From: Morinoia aosen
Taxonomy: Eukaryota; Arthropoda; Malacostraca; Amphipoda; Talitridae
NCBI GenBank assembly: GCA_030386875.1
Contig: CM059563.1
Location: forward strand, 10,124,001 to 10,188,000
Direction of reading: 5' to 3'
DNA length: 64,000 nucleotides
The notes under the pieces: generated by a model
What the model saw: the letters and a program-made list of their open reading frames with translations, nothing else
Database searches by the model: none
Told to the model about the DNA's origin: nothing
Position numbers and translations under genes: made by a program
Part shown: one piece after another, positions 55,401 to 59,549 of the stretch
How the letters are laid out: every line of letters starts with the position of its first letter
Numbering within the stretch: position 1 is the first letter of the stretch

Positions 55401-57859
55401 TAATCTAATCTTTTCAAATTACTTGCTGCTGCTTAATTTCATTCTTTAAAATTCTCCTTTGAACTTCGATTCCATGACGGTTTACTGTGTTATTCAAAGT
55501 GATCTGATAGCATCTTAGGAAATAGTGGTTTAGTCATGCGATTCACAGAATTCAATAGTTTTGTTTGAGCTTGTTGATTTTTAGAGTCGCTGTATTGTAT
55601 TTTTCTCGATTGAGCGCGGTATTATTCATGTAATAGGCTGCGAAATAGGTCAGGTACTATTCATACATTCAAACAGGTTCTAGTTGCTTCTTCAATATTG
55701 AAGCTCGCTGTGCAAGAATTATTAAATGTTGTTAACCCTCTCGCAGACGACGAGTGTCACAGGTCTGGAGAAGAGGGATCTCACCAAGGACGAGCGCAGC
55801 GCGGCTCCCGTCAAAGAGCAGCATGATCGTCTCAACGCTCTCATGCACCAAACTGCTCAGCTCAAAAAGGTGACAACTGCTGCGCTCTCGCTCAAAAAAT
55901 TTAACAATTCTACTTGGGACAATAGTCAATGTTTTCCTCTTGAACATTTTCTGAAGATTTGAGGATGTTGAGTCAAAAAAAATTTCAAGTAATGCGATTC
56001 GACGTGTGTACGGTTCCGATACGGTAGCAGTTTATAGGTCAATTTGTTAGCCCAATAGTAATGATGTTTCTAACTTCATAGGGCTTTCAATACTTCCCTA
56101 AAAGGACTGTAATTAATTCTCTACTATCGGTCGCCTATTTCACATCTTTTGTGTCAAAATATAATTCTATAGATATTCACAGACGAGTTTTCCCATCAGT
56201 ATTAGCATCGATGTGTGCAAAAAAAAATTAATTTTGACGTTTAATAGCTCATAACATTTTCCGAGGGTGACCTTTGCTATGCCGCAAACATGGTAACATC
56301 TTGTAGCTAGCTGTGTTGAAATGCTGTGAATGGTATCAGTAATATTAGCAATGCTTGATCAGTGAAAATCACGCCGCTTTTCTACTGAACGGCCTTGAAA
56401 TCAAAGATCATGTTCTACAGATCAATTAGTAGTTATGGTGATCCAGAAACTAATTAACACATCTTAATTAACACATCAGATATAATTTTAATGAAATTTG
56501 AATTTTCAAATGTGCGTAGTTCAAGTTTATCTATTAAATTGAAGGATAATTTTTTCTCAAACTATCGGGTCGTTGACCAGGAGCTACAACATACAATCAG
56601 CAACGCGCGCGTTGTGGACCTCCGCCAACGGCGGCCTGGACAGGTGCCTGTGACGGCAACGCTAAAGCCGGAGCACCACCTGCAGCACGAGCGCAACACG
56701 CTTCTAACTTACCGTGCCTCTGTCGCTGCTGCCCAGGTACTCGTTCGTCCTATCCTCTCCCACATGCGATCATTTATTCACCATCCACCTACACACTATG
56801 TTTAGAACTTATTCTCCTCTTCTCCTCCACAATACTCTAAATATAAATGCCTTCGAGCTGTCCCTCTTTCTTTCGTACGTTCAATTCCTTTGCACTTATC
56901 TCCTTCGCTATCTATGATATGATCCTTCCATTTTCGTACGCGTATTTTGCACCTCTTGTTTGCTAACGAGCTTTGTCCTTCTATACATGGCCTTCAATTA
57001 CGATCTGTTGGCAACTAGACATACTGCTTTTCCTGCTTCTTGATATTTAAGCATCTGATCGATATTTTTTTCATGTAGATTTTCTTCAATTTGTATGAAT
57101 ATTTCGACTCATTTTTAATCCCATTCGTTGACAGACGGAAGTAATGCGCGCATTCACTGCTCAGCAATCTGCTGGTACCATCAACACACCACTAACTCCC
57201 TTCCCCTCTACACACCTGGTGAAGCTCCTTCAAAACAAGGATTCTTTGACGAAGGTGAGGCTCTATGTTCATTATTATCTCTCCGAGCACGGCTGTGTAA
57301 TGCGTATTTTCATTTAAATTTAGCATTCGTTCTTTCTTGAAGGTTCTTTCCAAAAACATGTCCCGACTATTTCATTATTATCACTATTTGCACCGACGTA
57401 CTAAGAATTGCATACTGCCCGGTTTTGACCCACATCTCTTTCTTCTAAACGGATATGTGAAGCGATTGTGTGCAACATCCCTCGTAGTATCGGGTACTCT
57501 CGCTGTACTGGGTGTGTTCAGTAAGAGGTTGGCACTTGTAAGATTTATTTTCATCTGTACAGAAGAAATGGAAGAGTTACAGGGTGCAGGCTTTATCGTT
57601 TCTAGGTCAGATAAAAATAATCTTTTTTGTGGAAATATATTGGTCAGGTGCTTTGAAATTTTTTTTATCAAACTTGACTCCTTATGTACGTATCAATTGC
57701 AAATTTTTGCACTTATATTTTTCGAGGGACAATAGTACACTGTACTACCTTACTGAGCAGGTTGGCGAAGTGCGTGTTGGCAACGGTGCAGAGAAGTCCA
57801 CTCCAATCATTTTGGATGTACACAGTCTGCACAAGCTACATTTGCGCCTTCTGTCATGA
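13407..57859 (+). CDS. DCTN1: Dynactin subunit 1 (p150-Glued), 26 coding exons
   Basis: p150-Glued is the largest dynactin subunit. It binds microtubules and +TIP proteins through its CAP-Gly domain, binds dynein intermediate chain through coiled coil 1 and anchors to the Arp1 filament, so it promotes processive cytoplasmic dynein transport. Coding exons: 13407-13458, 13708-13832, 16514-16635, 18256-18285, 20073-20126, 22378-22576, 27243-27408, 27943-28043, 28784-28983, 30137-30283, 32103-32355, 34016-34129, 41331-41504, 42529-42661, 44102-44289, 46729-46866, 47436-47621, 49177-49420, 49878-50071, 51878-52150, 52535-52682, 53595-53791, 55747-55869, 56581-56736, 57135-57254, 57761-57859. All introns are GT-AG and all phases agree; the sum is 3936 nt, 1311 residues. 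Key matches to fly and vertebrate p150 include [56 protein letters not shown] and the C-terminal [11 protein letters not shown] 5' non-coding exon is likely but unproven. No stop or frameshift was found. Confidence 0.96.
13459..13707 (+). other. DCTN1: DCTN1 intron 1 (coding numbering)
   Basis: Short 249-bp GT-AG intron, AT-rich, with no repeat or conserved element seen. Confidence 0.9.
13708..13832 (+). CDS. DCTN1: DCTN1 exon 2: CAP-Gly core
   Basis: Residues 18-59. It holds [20 protein letters not shown] and the loop [19 protein letters not shown] is invariant in CAP-Gly proteins. The loop that is usually GKNDG, which reads the C-terminal aromatic tail of tubulin, EB and CLIP proteins, is GRNNG here. 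Ends in phase 0. Confidence 0.96.
15079..15770. mobile_element. Foldback element / long-arm MITE
   Basis: The two halves are reverse complements over nearly their whole length. The outer ends CAATATGCAGTTTAGGGG and CCCCTAAACTGCATATTG are exact partners, and the innermost arms AGCTCCAAGATGGC (15401-15414) and GCCATCTTGGAGCT (15435-15448) are centred on the same axis (between 15424 and 15425), so no net indel separates the arms. Only about 20 bp of spacer remain. A few substitutions differ between arms (for example in the GAAGCGAGC region). There is no coding capacity. No convincing target duplication was found. Confidence 0.9.
16092..16436 (+). mobile_element. CTAAT-tailed retroposon, copy A (sense)
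   Basis: This is an older, diverged copy of the ~360-bp family best defined at 54730. It keeps the 5' part (CCCTTCAAAGGGATCCAGC), the GCTCCCAGGG block, CTGTCCTGTTTTTCAGCACC, and the 3' end GGAGGCTCAACATAGCATCT followed by AATCTA. It lies just 78 bp upstream of DCTN1 exon 3. Confidence 0.85.
16514..16635 (+). CDS. DCTN1: DCTN1 exon 3: end of CAP-Gly and linker
   Basis: Residues 60-100. [18 protein letters not shown] completes the CAP-Gly fold (compare the conserved HGIFVR-SQI of the family), followed by a Ser/Thr/Ala linker. Ends in phase 2 at AG before GTGACT. Confidence 0.95.
16636..18255 (+). other. DCTN1: DCTN1 intron 3
   Basis: AT-rich intron of 1.6 kb in which I see no repeat element or coding-like segment. 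Confidence 0.8.
18256..18285 (+). CDS. DCTN1: DCTN1 exon 4: 30-nt basic mini-exon
   Basis: With its split codons it encodes [10 protein letters not shown]. Both ends are phase 2, so it can be included or skipped without a frame change. Vertebrate DCTN1 has comparable short basic exons after CAP-Gly that are alternatively spliced and strengthen microtubule binding; alternative use here is inferred. The acceptor is TTCAG and the donor is CAG before GTGAGA. Confidence 0.88.
18286..20072 (+). other. DCTN1: DCTN1 intron 4
   Basis: A 1.8-kb AT-rich intron with no recognisable repeat or coding element. Confidence 0.8.
20073..20126 (+). CDS. DCTN1: DCTN1 exon 5: 54-nt basic exon
   Basis: It encodes [18 protein letters not shown], rich in Arg, Lys and Pro, in phase 2 at both ends. 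Like exon 4 it fits the alternatively spliced basic segment of p150 and can be skipped in frame. The donor is CAG before GTAACG. Confidence 0.88.
20127..22377 (+). other. DCTN1: DCTN1 intron 5
   Basis: A 2.25-kb AT-rich intron; no transposon ends, tandem repeats or coding-like blocks were noticed. Confidence 0.75.
22378..22576 (+). CDS. DCTN1: DCTN1 exon 6: Gly/Ser/Thr/Pro-rich linker
   Basis: Residues 128-194. LPIA is followed by eight glycines, then [20 protein letters not shown] and [20 protein letters not shown], ending SFVE at the donor GTTCGT. It is the flexible linker between CAP-Gly and coiled coil 1, and its TP/SP sites make phosphorylation plausible. It enters in phase 2 and leaves in phase 0. 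The donor at 22577 was chosen because it is the only nearby GT that keeps phase 0 with exon 7. Confidence 0.85.
22577..27242 (+). other. DCTN1: DCTN1 intron 6
   Basis: A 4.7-kb intron. Apart from the candidate cassette exon at 24386-24436 it is AT-rich and shows no identifiable mobile element or tandem repeat. Confidence 0.75.
24386..24436 (+). CDS. DCTN1: Candidate cassette exon in the DCTN1 linker
   Basis: After the acceptor CTTCCTTTACAG, a GC-rich 51-nt segment reads [17 protein letters not shown] in phase 0 and ends at a possible donor GTGCGT. The flanking exons also meet in phase 0, so its inclusion would add 17 residues without a frame change. The Pro/Ser/Ala composition suits the p150 linker. 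The donor is weak and no homolog is known to me, so this is only a candidate. Confidence 0.3.
27243..27408 (+). CDS. DCTN1: DCTN1 exon 7: poly-Ala and start of coiled coil 1
   Basis: Residues 195-249. MGFVENRSP precedes nine alanines and [10 protein letters not shown], then the first heptads [20 protein letters not shown] and EKLETLR, which align with the start of coiled coil 1 in vertebrate p150 (RDLEEKLETLR). Ends in phase 1 before GTGAGT. The internal ATG is in frame and could start a p135-like form lacking CAP-Gly, as known in vertebrates, but no promoter is evident. Confidence 0.94.
27409..27942 (+). other. DCTN1: DCTN1 intron 7
   Basis: A 534-bp intron. A second CAG lies 20 bp upstream of the chosen acceptor, but splicing there would introduce stop codons. 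Confidence 0.8.
27943..28043 (+). CDS. DCTN1: DCTN1 exon 8: coiled coil 1A
   Basis: Residues 250-283: [20 protein letters not shown] then [13 protein letters not shown]. The start matches LKRAEDKAKLKELEKHKIQ in vertebrate p150. The acceptor at 27942 restores the frame from exon 7 (phase 1), and the exon ends in phase 0 at GTAAGT. Confidence 0.94.
28044..28783 (+). other. DCTN1: DCTN1 intron 8
   Basis: A 740-bp AT-rich intron with nothing recognisable. Confidence 0.8.
28784..28983 (+). CDS. DCTN1: DCTN1 exon 9: coiled coil 1 core
   Basis: Residues 284-350. [20 protein letters not shown] leads to [20 protein letters not shown], one of the most conserved stretches of p150, in the charged coiled coil that contacts dynein intermediate chain. 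Ends in phase 2 (AC before GTGAGT). Confidence 0.97.
28984..30136 (+). other. DCTN1: DCTN1 intron 9
   Basis: A 1.15-kb AT-rich intron. Near its end the phrase TTTGTTTAATTG(T/G)TAG recurs at about 30021, 30084 and 30122, a small local repeat next to the acceptor. Confidence 0.7.
30137..30283 (+). CDS. DCTN1: DCTN1 exon 10: coiled coil 1 with Gly/Ser break
   Basis: Residues 350-399: [20 protein letters not shown], then [20 protein letters not shown]. It matches TTDLEILKAEI and QLKQLEEQNARLKDALV of vertebrates. Phase 2 at both ends. The donor is GTGAGT at 30284, the first member of the donor-like repeat series that follows. Confidence 0.96.
30272..30680 (+). repeat. ~56-bp repeats duplicating the exon 10 donor site
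   Basis: The exon-intron junction CTGGTCAAGTGAGTCTCGTT (donor at 30284) is echoed at 30339 (GTCCAGCGAGTCTTG), 30397 (GTCAAGTGAGTCTCG), 30451 (GTCCAGTGAGTCTTT), 30507 (GTCAAGTGAGTTTAA), 30562 (GTCAAGAAAGTT) and 30664 (GTCCAGCAAGTCTTG). Spacing is 54-58 bp over the first six. CAA-type and CCA-type units alternate, giving a dimer of about 110-113 bp that also shares ATACAAAACGGACGAGG at about 30312 and 30425. Confidence 0.88.
30284..32102 (+). other. DCTN1: DCTN1 intron 10
   Basis: The first 400 bp hold the donor-like repeat series. The remaining 1.4 kb is AT-rich with nothing recognisable. Confidence 0.85.
32103..32355 (+). CDS. DCTN1: DCTN1 exon 11: coiled coil 1B
   Basis: Residues 399-483. 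[20 protein letters not shown] matches the arthropod MRDLSAHDKH-----L segment. [20 protein letters not shown] is nearly invariant from flies to humans. It ends [11 protein letters not shown] in phase 0 at GTTTGT. Confidence 0.97.
32356..34015 (+). other. DCTN1: DCTN1 intron 11
   Basis: A 1.66-kb intron holding the tRNA-headed SINE at 33620-33900 close to its 3' end; otherwise featureless. Confidence 0.8.
33620..33900 (+). mobile_element. tRNA-derived SINE
   Basis: A Pol III-type A box (TGGTCGAGTGG, 33635-33645) and a B box-like GGGCTTTGATTCCTGG (33676-33691, compare GGTTCGATTCC) are spaced as in a Ser/Leu-type tRNA. The body from about 33752 (ACAGAAAGTTACTTAACGC, CATAACAGCCAATCAAGATT) recurs in diverged form at 43741-43885, which supports one repeat family with a tRNA head. 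Exact ends are not fixed. Confidence 0.65.
34016..34129 (+). CDS. DCTN1: DCTN1 exon 12: end of coiled coil 1B
   Basis: Residues 484-521: [20 protein letters not shown] then [18 protein letters not shown]. Phase 0 at both ends. The donor is GTCAGA. Confidence 0.95.
34917..37071 (+). repeat. 18-bp satellite array, left block
   Basis: The unit is CATCATTATCACGCACGC, repeated about 115-120 times. The left edge (34917-35190) is heterogeneous, with CATCATCATCACTCATC, CTCGCACACC and TTCACGCACACC variants. The centre, from about 35480 to 36850, is almost perfectly homogeneous. Because 18 is a multiple of 3, four reading frames stay open for about 2 kb; these are artefacts, not genes. Homogeneity suggests recent expansion, and the assembled copy number may be unreliable. 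Confidence 0.97.
37612..37911 (+). mobile_element. CTAAT-tailed retroposon, copy B (sense, 3'-truncated)
   Basis: Its first 50 bp are almost identical to the copy at 54730 (CCCCTCAGGGGGATACAACT, GCGCTCCCAGGGGG). It breaks off after CATACTAAATGGTGCC and CTTCCTTCCTT, where LINE endonuclease sequence begins. The missing 3' part does not reappear after the LINE, so the junction is not a simple insertion. Confidence 0.85.
37912..40605 (+). mobile_element. Broken LINE with TGTA tail, nested
   Basis: The element spans the end of an AP-endonuclease, a full reverse transcriptase, a C-terminal region and a 3' UTR. It ends in a hairpin (CCTCCC at 40551-40556, ATA, GGGAGG at 40560-40565) followed by TGTATTTGTATGTATGTATA, a simple-repeat tail. 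It is 5'-truncated and frameshifted. Very similar proteins are common in crustacean and other arthropod genomes; the clade is left open. Confidence 0.82.
37935..40311 (+). pseudogene. LINE endonuclease/reverse transcriptase pseudogene
   Basis: The endonuclease end (37935-38237) shows [27 protein letters not shown] and [12 protein letters not shown]. The reverse transcriptase frame (38203-40023) shows [64 protein letters not shown] and the catalytic [12 protein letters not shown]. The C-terminal [10 protein letters not shown] and [17 protein letters not shown] follow in other frames. Frameshifts near 38200, 40020 and 40160 separate these parts, so the gene is inactive. Confidence 0.85.
40716..41252 (+). 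repeat. 18-bp satellite array, right block
   Basis: About 30 further copies of the same CATCATTATCACGCACGC unit follow the inserted element in the same orientation. They are nearly identical to each other and to the left block, with one A-to-C change near 41049 and a degraded edge (CATTACCACACACCACAAT) at 41240-41260. Confidence 0.96.
41331..41504 (+). CDS. DCTN1: DCTN1 exon 13
   Basis: Residues 522-579: [40 protein letters not shown], then SEVIDFK. It closely follows the fly segment ending RELVQKLNDQLTEL, which marks the end of coiled coil 1 before the intercoil domain. Phase 0 at both ends. Confidence 0.96.
41505..42528 (+). other. DCTN1: DCTN1 intron 13
   Basis: A 1.0-kb AT-rich intron without recognisable elements. 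Confidence 0.8.
42529..42661 (+). CDS. DCTN1: DCTN1 exon 14: intercoil domain start
   Basis: Residues 580-624. [20 protein letters not shown] and [11 protein letters not shown] match vertebrate FAETKAHAKAIEMELRQ and MPDSFLRPGG. Ends in phase 1 before GTGAGT. Confidence 0.96.
43319..43736. mobile_element. Candidate MITE with GGTGGAGC ends
   Basis: AAGGTGGAGCATTGTTC at the left and the complement of GAAAAAGCGCTCCACCCT at the right form imperfect inverted repeats of about 17 bp around 418 bp of non-coding DNA. Two internal parts also resemble each other (GTTGGCGGTATATGAAGATG near 43447 and CTCGGCGGCACGTGAAGAT near 43608). No clear target duplication. Confidence 0.45.
43741..43885 (+). mobile_element. 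5'-truncated copy of the 33.6-kb SINE
   Basis: GCAGAAAGTTACTCAACTCT, TCTGTCATGTCTTTTTCC and CATAACAGCCAGTTTAGAG follow the order of the body of the element at 33752-33900, with roughly a quarter of positions changed. The tRNA-like head is missing. Confidence 0.65.
44102..44289 (+). CDS. DCTN1: DCTN1 exon 15: intercoil domain
   Basis: Residues 624-686: [36 protein letters not shown], then [18 protein letters not shown]. It matches GDHD-VLVLLLMPRLICKA and the AGLVYSLSLLQATL region of vertebrates. Enters in phase 1, leaves in phase 0 at GTAACG. Confidence 0.96.
44415..44530 (+). mobile_element. CTAAT-tailed retroposon, degenerate copy C (sense)
   Basis: ACTATTGTATCAATGGAAATTAG, here cut to its core ATTGTATCAATGGAAATTAG, and GGCAGGCTTTCCTTTTGTTG followed by AAATAGAATATGTTATGG match the 5' third of the family in order. 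The rest has decayed. Confidence 0.6.
45640..45890 (+). mobile_element. CTAAT-tailed retroposon, copy D (sense, 5'-incomplete)
   Basis: It follows the family from TTTTTTTGTTCGCTGCTGT through GCATAGATTCTCTGTTC, CTACACTAAATGGTGTCGTC, CATTCCTCTCTCCGATGC and GGTTAGAGAGGCTGGAACTA to ACTCA, where it ends without the CTAAT tail. Confidence 0.75.
46729..46866 (+). CDS. DCTN1: DCTN1 exon 16: intercoil domain
   Basis: Residues 687-732: [20 protein letters not shown] then [20 protein letters not shown] and LRKDQ. It corresponds to [20 protein letters not shown] in vertebrates. Phase 0 at both ends. The acceptor ACGAGCAG has a poor pyrimidine tract. Confidence 0.95.
46867..47435 (+). other. DCTN1: DCTN1 intron 16
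   Basis: A 569-bp intron whose last 100 bp derive from a retroposon copy (47330-47415). Confidence 0.8.
47330..47415 (+). mobile_element. CTAAT-tailed retroposon fragment E at the exon 17 acceptor
   Basis: GATAAGCCTTGTTTTTGTTG, AAATATGTTTTCGTTATATTAAGG (core GTTTTCGTTATATTAAGG), then CCTTTTTTTGTTCGCAG match the family segment GGTAGGCCTTCTTTTTGTTG through GTTATGTTAAGGACC and CCTTTTTTCGGTTCAC. It ends about 20 bp before the splice acceptor of exon 17 and may supply part of its pyrimidine-rich region. Confidence 0.65.
47436..47621 (+). CDS. DCTN1: DCTN1 exon 17: intercoil domain
   Basis: Residues 733-794: [40 protein letters not shown], then [13 protein letters not shown]. It aligns with [20 protein letters not shown] of vertebrates. 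Phase 0 at both ends; the donor is GTGAGT. Confidence 0.95.
47648..47872 (+). repeat. 24-bp minisatellite, about 9 copies
   Basis: Units of the form CTGATTTCCTTATGATAGCATCTG repeat in register; the first units read TGATGATAGCATCAGCTAAT and the middle six are nearly identical. It starts 27 bp after the exon 17 donor. Since 24 is a multiple of 3, a frame stays open through the array, which is an artefact. Confidence 0.92.
48023..48400 (+). mobile_element. CTAAT-tailed retroposon, copy F (sense, near full length)
   Basis: It contains the whole family order: AAAACTATTGTATCTGTGGG, GGTTAGGCAGGCTTTTTG, TTTTTTCGGTTCACTGCTGT, TTTTTCAGCACCTACTACTT, GCGTAGATTCCGAGTTCCCT and GGTTAGGGAGGCTGAAACTA, ending ACATCTAATCTAAT. 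An extra segment of about 20 bp sits near 48315. Confidence 0.88.
49177..49420 (+). CDS. DCTN1: DCTN1 exon 18: intercoil domain
   Basis: Residues 795-876: [38 protein letters not shown], then [21 protein letters not shown] corresponds to the conserved KKIRRRMP of vertebrates and KLIKRRLP of flies. Ends in phase 1; the donor GTTTCT at 49421 is weak but is the only one that joins exon 19 to give LLGENDGIAG (compare PLAENEGLLV). Confidence 0.93.
49421..49877 (+). other. DCTN1: DCTN1 intron 18
   Basis: A 457-bp AT-rich intron; nothing recognisable. Confidence 0.8.
49878..50071 (+). CDS. DCTN1: DCTN1 exon 19: intercoil domain end
   Basis: Residues 876-940: [36 protein letters not shown], then [20 protein letters not shown]. 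It matches ENEGL------A-EQIYG and AMQEGEYDAERP of vertebrates. Enters in phase 1 and ends in phase 0 at GTAAGT. Confidence 0.95.
50072..51877 (+). other. DCTN1: DCTN1 intron 19
   Basis: A 1.8-kb intron with the 66-bp duplication at 51701-51832. A stretch around 50935-51110 may be a very degraded retroposon copy (GTAGATTCCTCGTTTTC and TCCATGC in the expected order), too weak to list separately. Confidence 0.7.
51701..51832 (+). repeat. 66-bp tandem duplication
   Basis: Two adjacent units (51701-51766 and 51767-51832) begin TTCACATTGAAGTTGTTGT and end TTCTGTTACTAAGTAT. They differ at only two positions seen (GGCGCG/AGCGCG and GCGGATCC/GCAGATCC), so the duplication is recent. The function is unknown; it lies 45 bp before exon 20. 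Confidence 0.95.
51878..52150 (+). CDS. DCTN1: DCTN1 exon 20: coiled coil 2
   Basis: Residues 941-1031: [60 protein letters not shown] and MLLRRKEK. It is strongly similar to fly TPITQRAQLIKKQL and KQNELSEMQIRKDLAEKKL. Coiled coil 2 contributes to attachment within dynactin. Phase 0 at both ends. Confidence 0.97.
52151..52534 (+). other. DCTN1: DCTN1 intron 20
   Basis: A 384-bp intron. GTATTATTTTGTACCTCGGG at 52349 followed by TACAAAAATACTG forms a local imperfect palindrome (ACCAGTATTATTTTGTACC / GGTACAAAAATACTGGT) at 52345-52392. Confidence 0.75.
52535..52682 (+). CDS. DCTN1: DCTN1 exon 21: coiled coil 2 end
   Basis: Residues 1032-1081: [20 protein letters not shown] then [32 protein letters not shown] is identical in Drosophila Glued. 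Ends in phase 1 before GTTTGA. Confidence 0.97.
52683..53594 (+). other. DCTN1: DCTN1 intron 21
   Basis: A 912-bp intron with a probable tRNA-related SINE at 53060-53225; otherwise AT-rich. Confidence 0.75.
53060..53225 (+). mobile_element. Probable tRNA-related SINE (second family)
   Basis: A B box-like AGTTCGAATCTTGG (about 53094-53107) lies in a block with GCTGCCCGGTGATTCTCCAA, CCACAGTTCCCCACTCTACC and AAATGGGTACCCGATTGACC. GTTCGAATC followed by a GGGTACC segment is a common layout of arthropod tRNA-derived SINEs. The A box is not convincing, and the ends are approximate. Confidence 0.5.
53595..53791 (+). CDS. DCTN1: DCTN1 exon 22: C-terminal region
   Basis: Residues 1081-1146: [40 protein letters not shown], then [12 protein letters not shown]. 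It matches LVKDSPLLLQQISAM and MKASLASLPPLHV of vertebrates. Ends in phase 0 at GTCAGG. Confidence 0.96.
54730..55410 (+). mobile_element. CTAAT-tailed retroposon, reference copy G (sense), split by copy H
   Basis: This copy defines the family. Without the insertion it is 360 bp (54730-54982 plus 55304-55410). It starts CCCCTCAGGGGGATACAACT and ends TAACTTCTAATCTAATC. It is flanked by an exact 14-bp target duplication TTTTCAAATTACTT (54716-54729 and 55411-55424), the signature of target-primed reverse transcription. The 5' end can fold (GATACAA/TTGTATC). No tRNA-like promoter and no ORF are visible, so it is either a SINE of non-tRNA origin or a parasite of a LINE with the same tail. Confidence 0.92.
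54983..55291 (+). mobile_element. CTAAT-tailed retroposon, copy H inserted inside copy G
   Basis: A 5'-truncated copy begins at TTCCAGGGGGACAATGTGAG and ends ACTAACGACTAATCTAA. It is bracketed by an exact 12-bp duplication TCCGCATAGATT (54971-54982 and 55292-55303) derived from copy G, after which the G sequence resumes. Truncation at the 5' end and target duplication fit reverse transcription. Confidence 0.93.
55747..55869 (+). CDS. DCTN1: DCTN1 exon 23: C-terminal region
   Basis: Residues 1147-1187: [20 protein letters not shown] then [16 protein letters not shown]. This part is poorly conserved in the family; it aligns by position with the YRKTSQLLETLNQLS segment of vertebrates. Phase 0 at both ends. 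Confidence 0.88.
55870..56580 (+). other. DCTN1: DCTN1 intron 23
   Basis: A 711-bp AT-rich intron with nothing recognisable. Confidence 0.8.
56581..56736 (+). CDS. DCTN1: DCTN1 exon 24: C-terminal region
   Basis: Residues 1188-1239: [20 protein letters not shown], then [33 protein letters not shown] aligns with THTHVVDITRTSP of vertebrates. Phase 0 at both ends. Confidence 0.9.
56737..57134 (+). other. DCTN1: DCTN1 intron 24
   Basis: A 398-bp pyrimidine-rich intron without repeats. Confidence 0.8.
57135..57254 (+). CDS. DCTN1: DCTN1 exon 25: C-terminal region
   Basis: Residues 1240-1279: [20 protein letters not shown] then [28 protein letters not shown] aligns with FATFPSSAFLRAK of vertebrates and FASFPTVDVKR of flies. 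Phase 0 at both ends. Confidence 0.93.
57255..57760 (+). other. DCTN1: DCTN1 intron 25
   Basis: A 506-bp intron with no recognisable element. A long minus-strand open frame here looks like chance. Confidence 0.75.
57761..57859 (+). CDS. DCTN1: DCTN1 exon 26: C-terminus and stop
   Basis: Residues 1280-1311 then TGA at 57857: [20 protein letters not shown] followed by [12 protein letters not shown]. The ending matches EQLHQLHSRLIS of vertebrate p150. It confirms that the gene is complete. Confidence 0.96.
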   Translation, partial: VGEVRVGNGAEKSTPIILDVHSLHKLHLRLLS

Positions 57860-59540
57860 GGAATTACTGGGACCGATCCTTATTTTTTCAATGTATACGT
57901 TGTACACGCTCCACTGGTCTTGTATGAGATGTGAAAGGTAACTGTTGAGCGAACTGGTCTAAAATCCATTTGCTAACGTCAAGTACGTTGCCATTCTTTT
58001 ACATGAGTAACAAGATTCTAGAAAAATTTGTGTACCGAGCAAAATTACTCTCATTTACTATTGTAACGTTCGAATTACTTGAAATATTGCATTTGATGTT
58101 GTGCATCTAGACATTTCTTGATTACATTTGTGTTTTCAACAGTTTTTTTTTTAGTGTCAGCATTAACAAACCAGGAACTTTTCTTTTTGAACTCTTCTCT
58201 TGCTTTTAGCTTTTATTTTGACCGTAACGCAGTTAACTTTTCCTATTACTTTCAGCAAACTTGACACACCATTTCCTTGTGTGTACTTAACTTCGATCTT
58301 GCTATTTAATTCGATTGCCCTAGCACGGTATCGCTTGAATTGAAGTCATTCCTTTAATATATATACACACATTATATTTTGGTTAGTTACTCCTATTACT
58401 CCTCACTGGCAGGAGCTATTTGATGACATTGATTTTGAAGCAAGGTAATCCCCTTTTGCTTGGCTTTATTTCACGTACACTCGATATGAAAGGTCTGTAA
58501 ACCAATTTTCTCTTAGCACCCTGTAGTGATGTTTTACGTTCGTTATTTATTTATATATCTAATACTGCTCGATGGTCACTTGGCGTGTGTCAAGTTAAGT
58601 TTGAACTTAATATTTTGACTCCTAAATATTGAAGTGTGGCACACGTCGATGTGTCGTCTGTCAAATGTTCCGAGTTTACTCGCATGAATTTTATAGATAG
58701 ATAGCCCCATGAAATTTTATAAATTTTCTAGCATCTAGTGAATACTGTGTCAATAATTGATCAGAATCATTTACGCTGACATAGTAAGATTCCGGTTTGT
58801 ACTGGTGTTGAAATTATTTTCAAGAAGTGAGCACAAGTGTTTTCGAGTACTCCTTTAACTTCTTTTCTTTGAAGTTAGACTTAGTAAGCTTTGCGTGCAA
58901 TTGTAGTTACGTTAAAACCATCATTAAAAAATTAATATTCATCGCAAATATTAACGCAGCGTCACGTGTAGACCTCAACTAATGTTGAGGCAATACGTGC
59001 TGGCGGCGAAAGTTGAAACTCTTGTGGCAGTTGTGTCATTTGATCACAAAACCTCAACAGGTAATAATACACGTTGACTAAATTAAATGGTTTCTCTGAA
59101 CACATTGAACAACGAAGGTAAAACTGTCCGTGTGATGCTTAGTAGTGTGTCATATGTGGCGATTCATAAGAACGCTTGAAGACATGTCGAACACGGTGAA
59201 TGAGAAACTTTATTGAGATCAAGTGGGGTAACAATTTCAATGTCCTGAAAATCGTAAACACGCAGTGCTCTAAAACCATCACTGTCTTTCGATCTACGAA
59301 GTTTTTTCGAATAATGTGAGTTTCGCTAACATTGTTTATTTGTATAGATTATAGTATAATCTAGACTACTCTGCCTGTTAGAAACGACGTCGACACATGA
59401 TTTTACTAGCACAGCACCTGTTGTTACAAAAATGTTAACTACTTTGAAAGAGCCAATTGAACGTAAAATATCCTCCCCTTTACGGGTGCTTACAGCTAAG
59501 GTAAATTCAGACAAGTTAGTTTACGCCTTCTTAGCCGCAA
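57860..59540 (+). other. DCTN1 3' UTR and downstream DNA
   Basis: I found no AATAAA in the first kilobase; the nearest variant is ATTAAA at 58923-58928. The candidate alternative terminal exon at 58413 lies here. The rest is AT-rich without recognisable elements. Confidence 0.5.
58413..58448 (+). CDS. DCTN1: Candidate alternative terminal exon of DCTN1
   Basis: After CTCCTCACTGGCAG, a phase-0 frame reads ELFDDIDFEAR and stops at TAA (58446-58448). Exon 25 ends in phase 0, so splicing to this site would replace the conserved C-terminus with 11 mostly acidic residues. It could be chance: the segment is short and has no known homolog. Confidence 0.2.
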   Translation, partial: ELFDDIDFEAR

Positions 59541-59549
59541 CAAAGATGT

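Larger units (their letters stand above)
53792..55746 (+). other. DCTN1: DCTN1 intron 22
   Basis: A 1.95-kb intron with the nested retroposon pair G/H (54716-55424). The rest shows no recognisable element. Confidence 0.85.

Noticed and set aside
57384..57671. 95-codon minus-strand frame in intron 25
   Set aside because: No domain, no splice context and ordinary intron composition.
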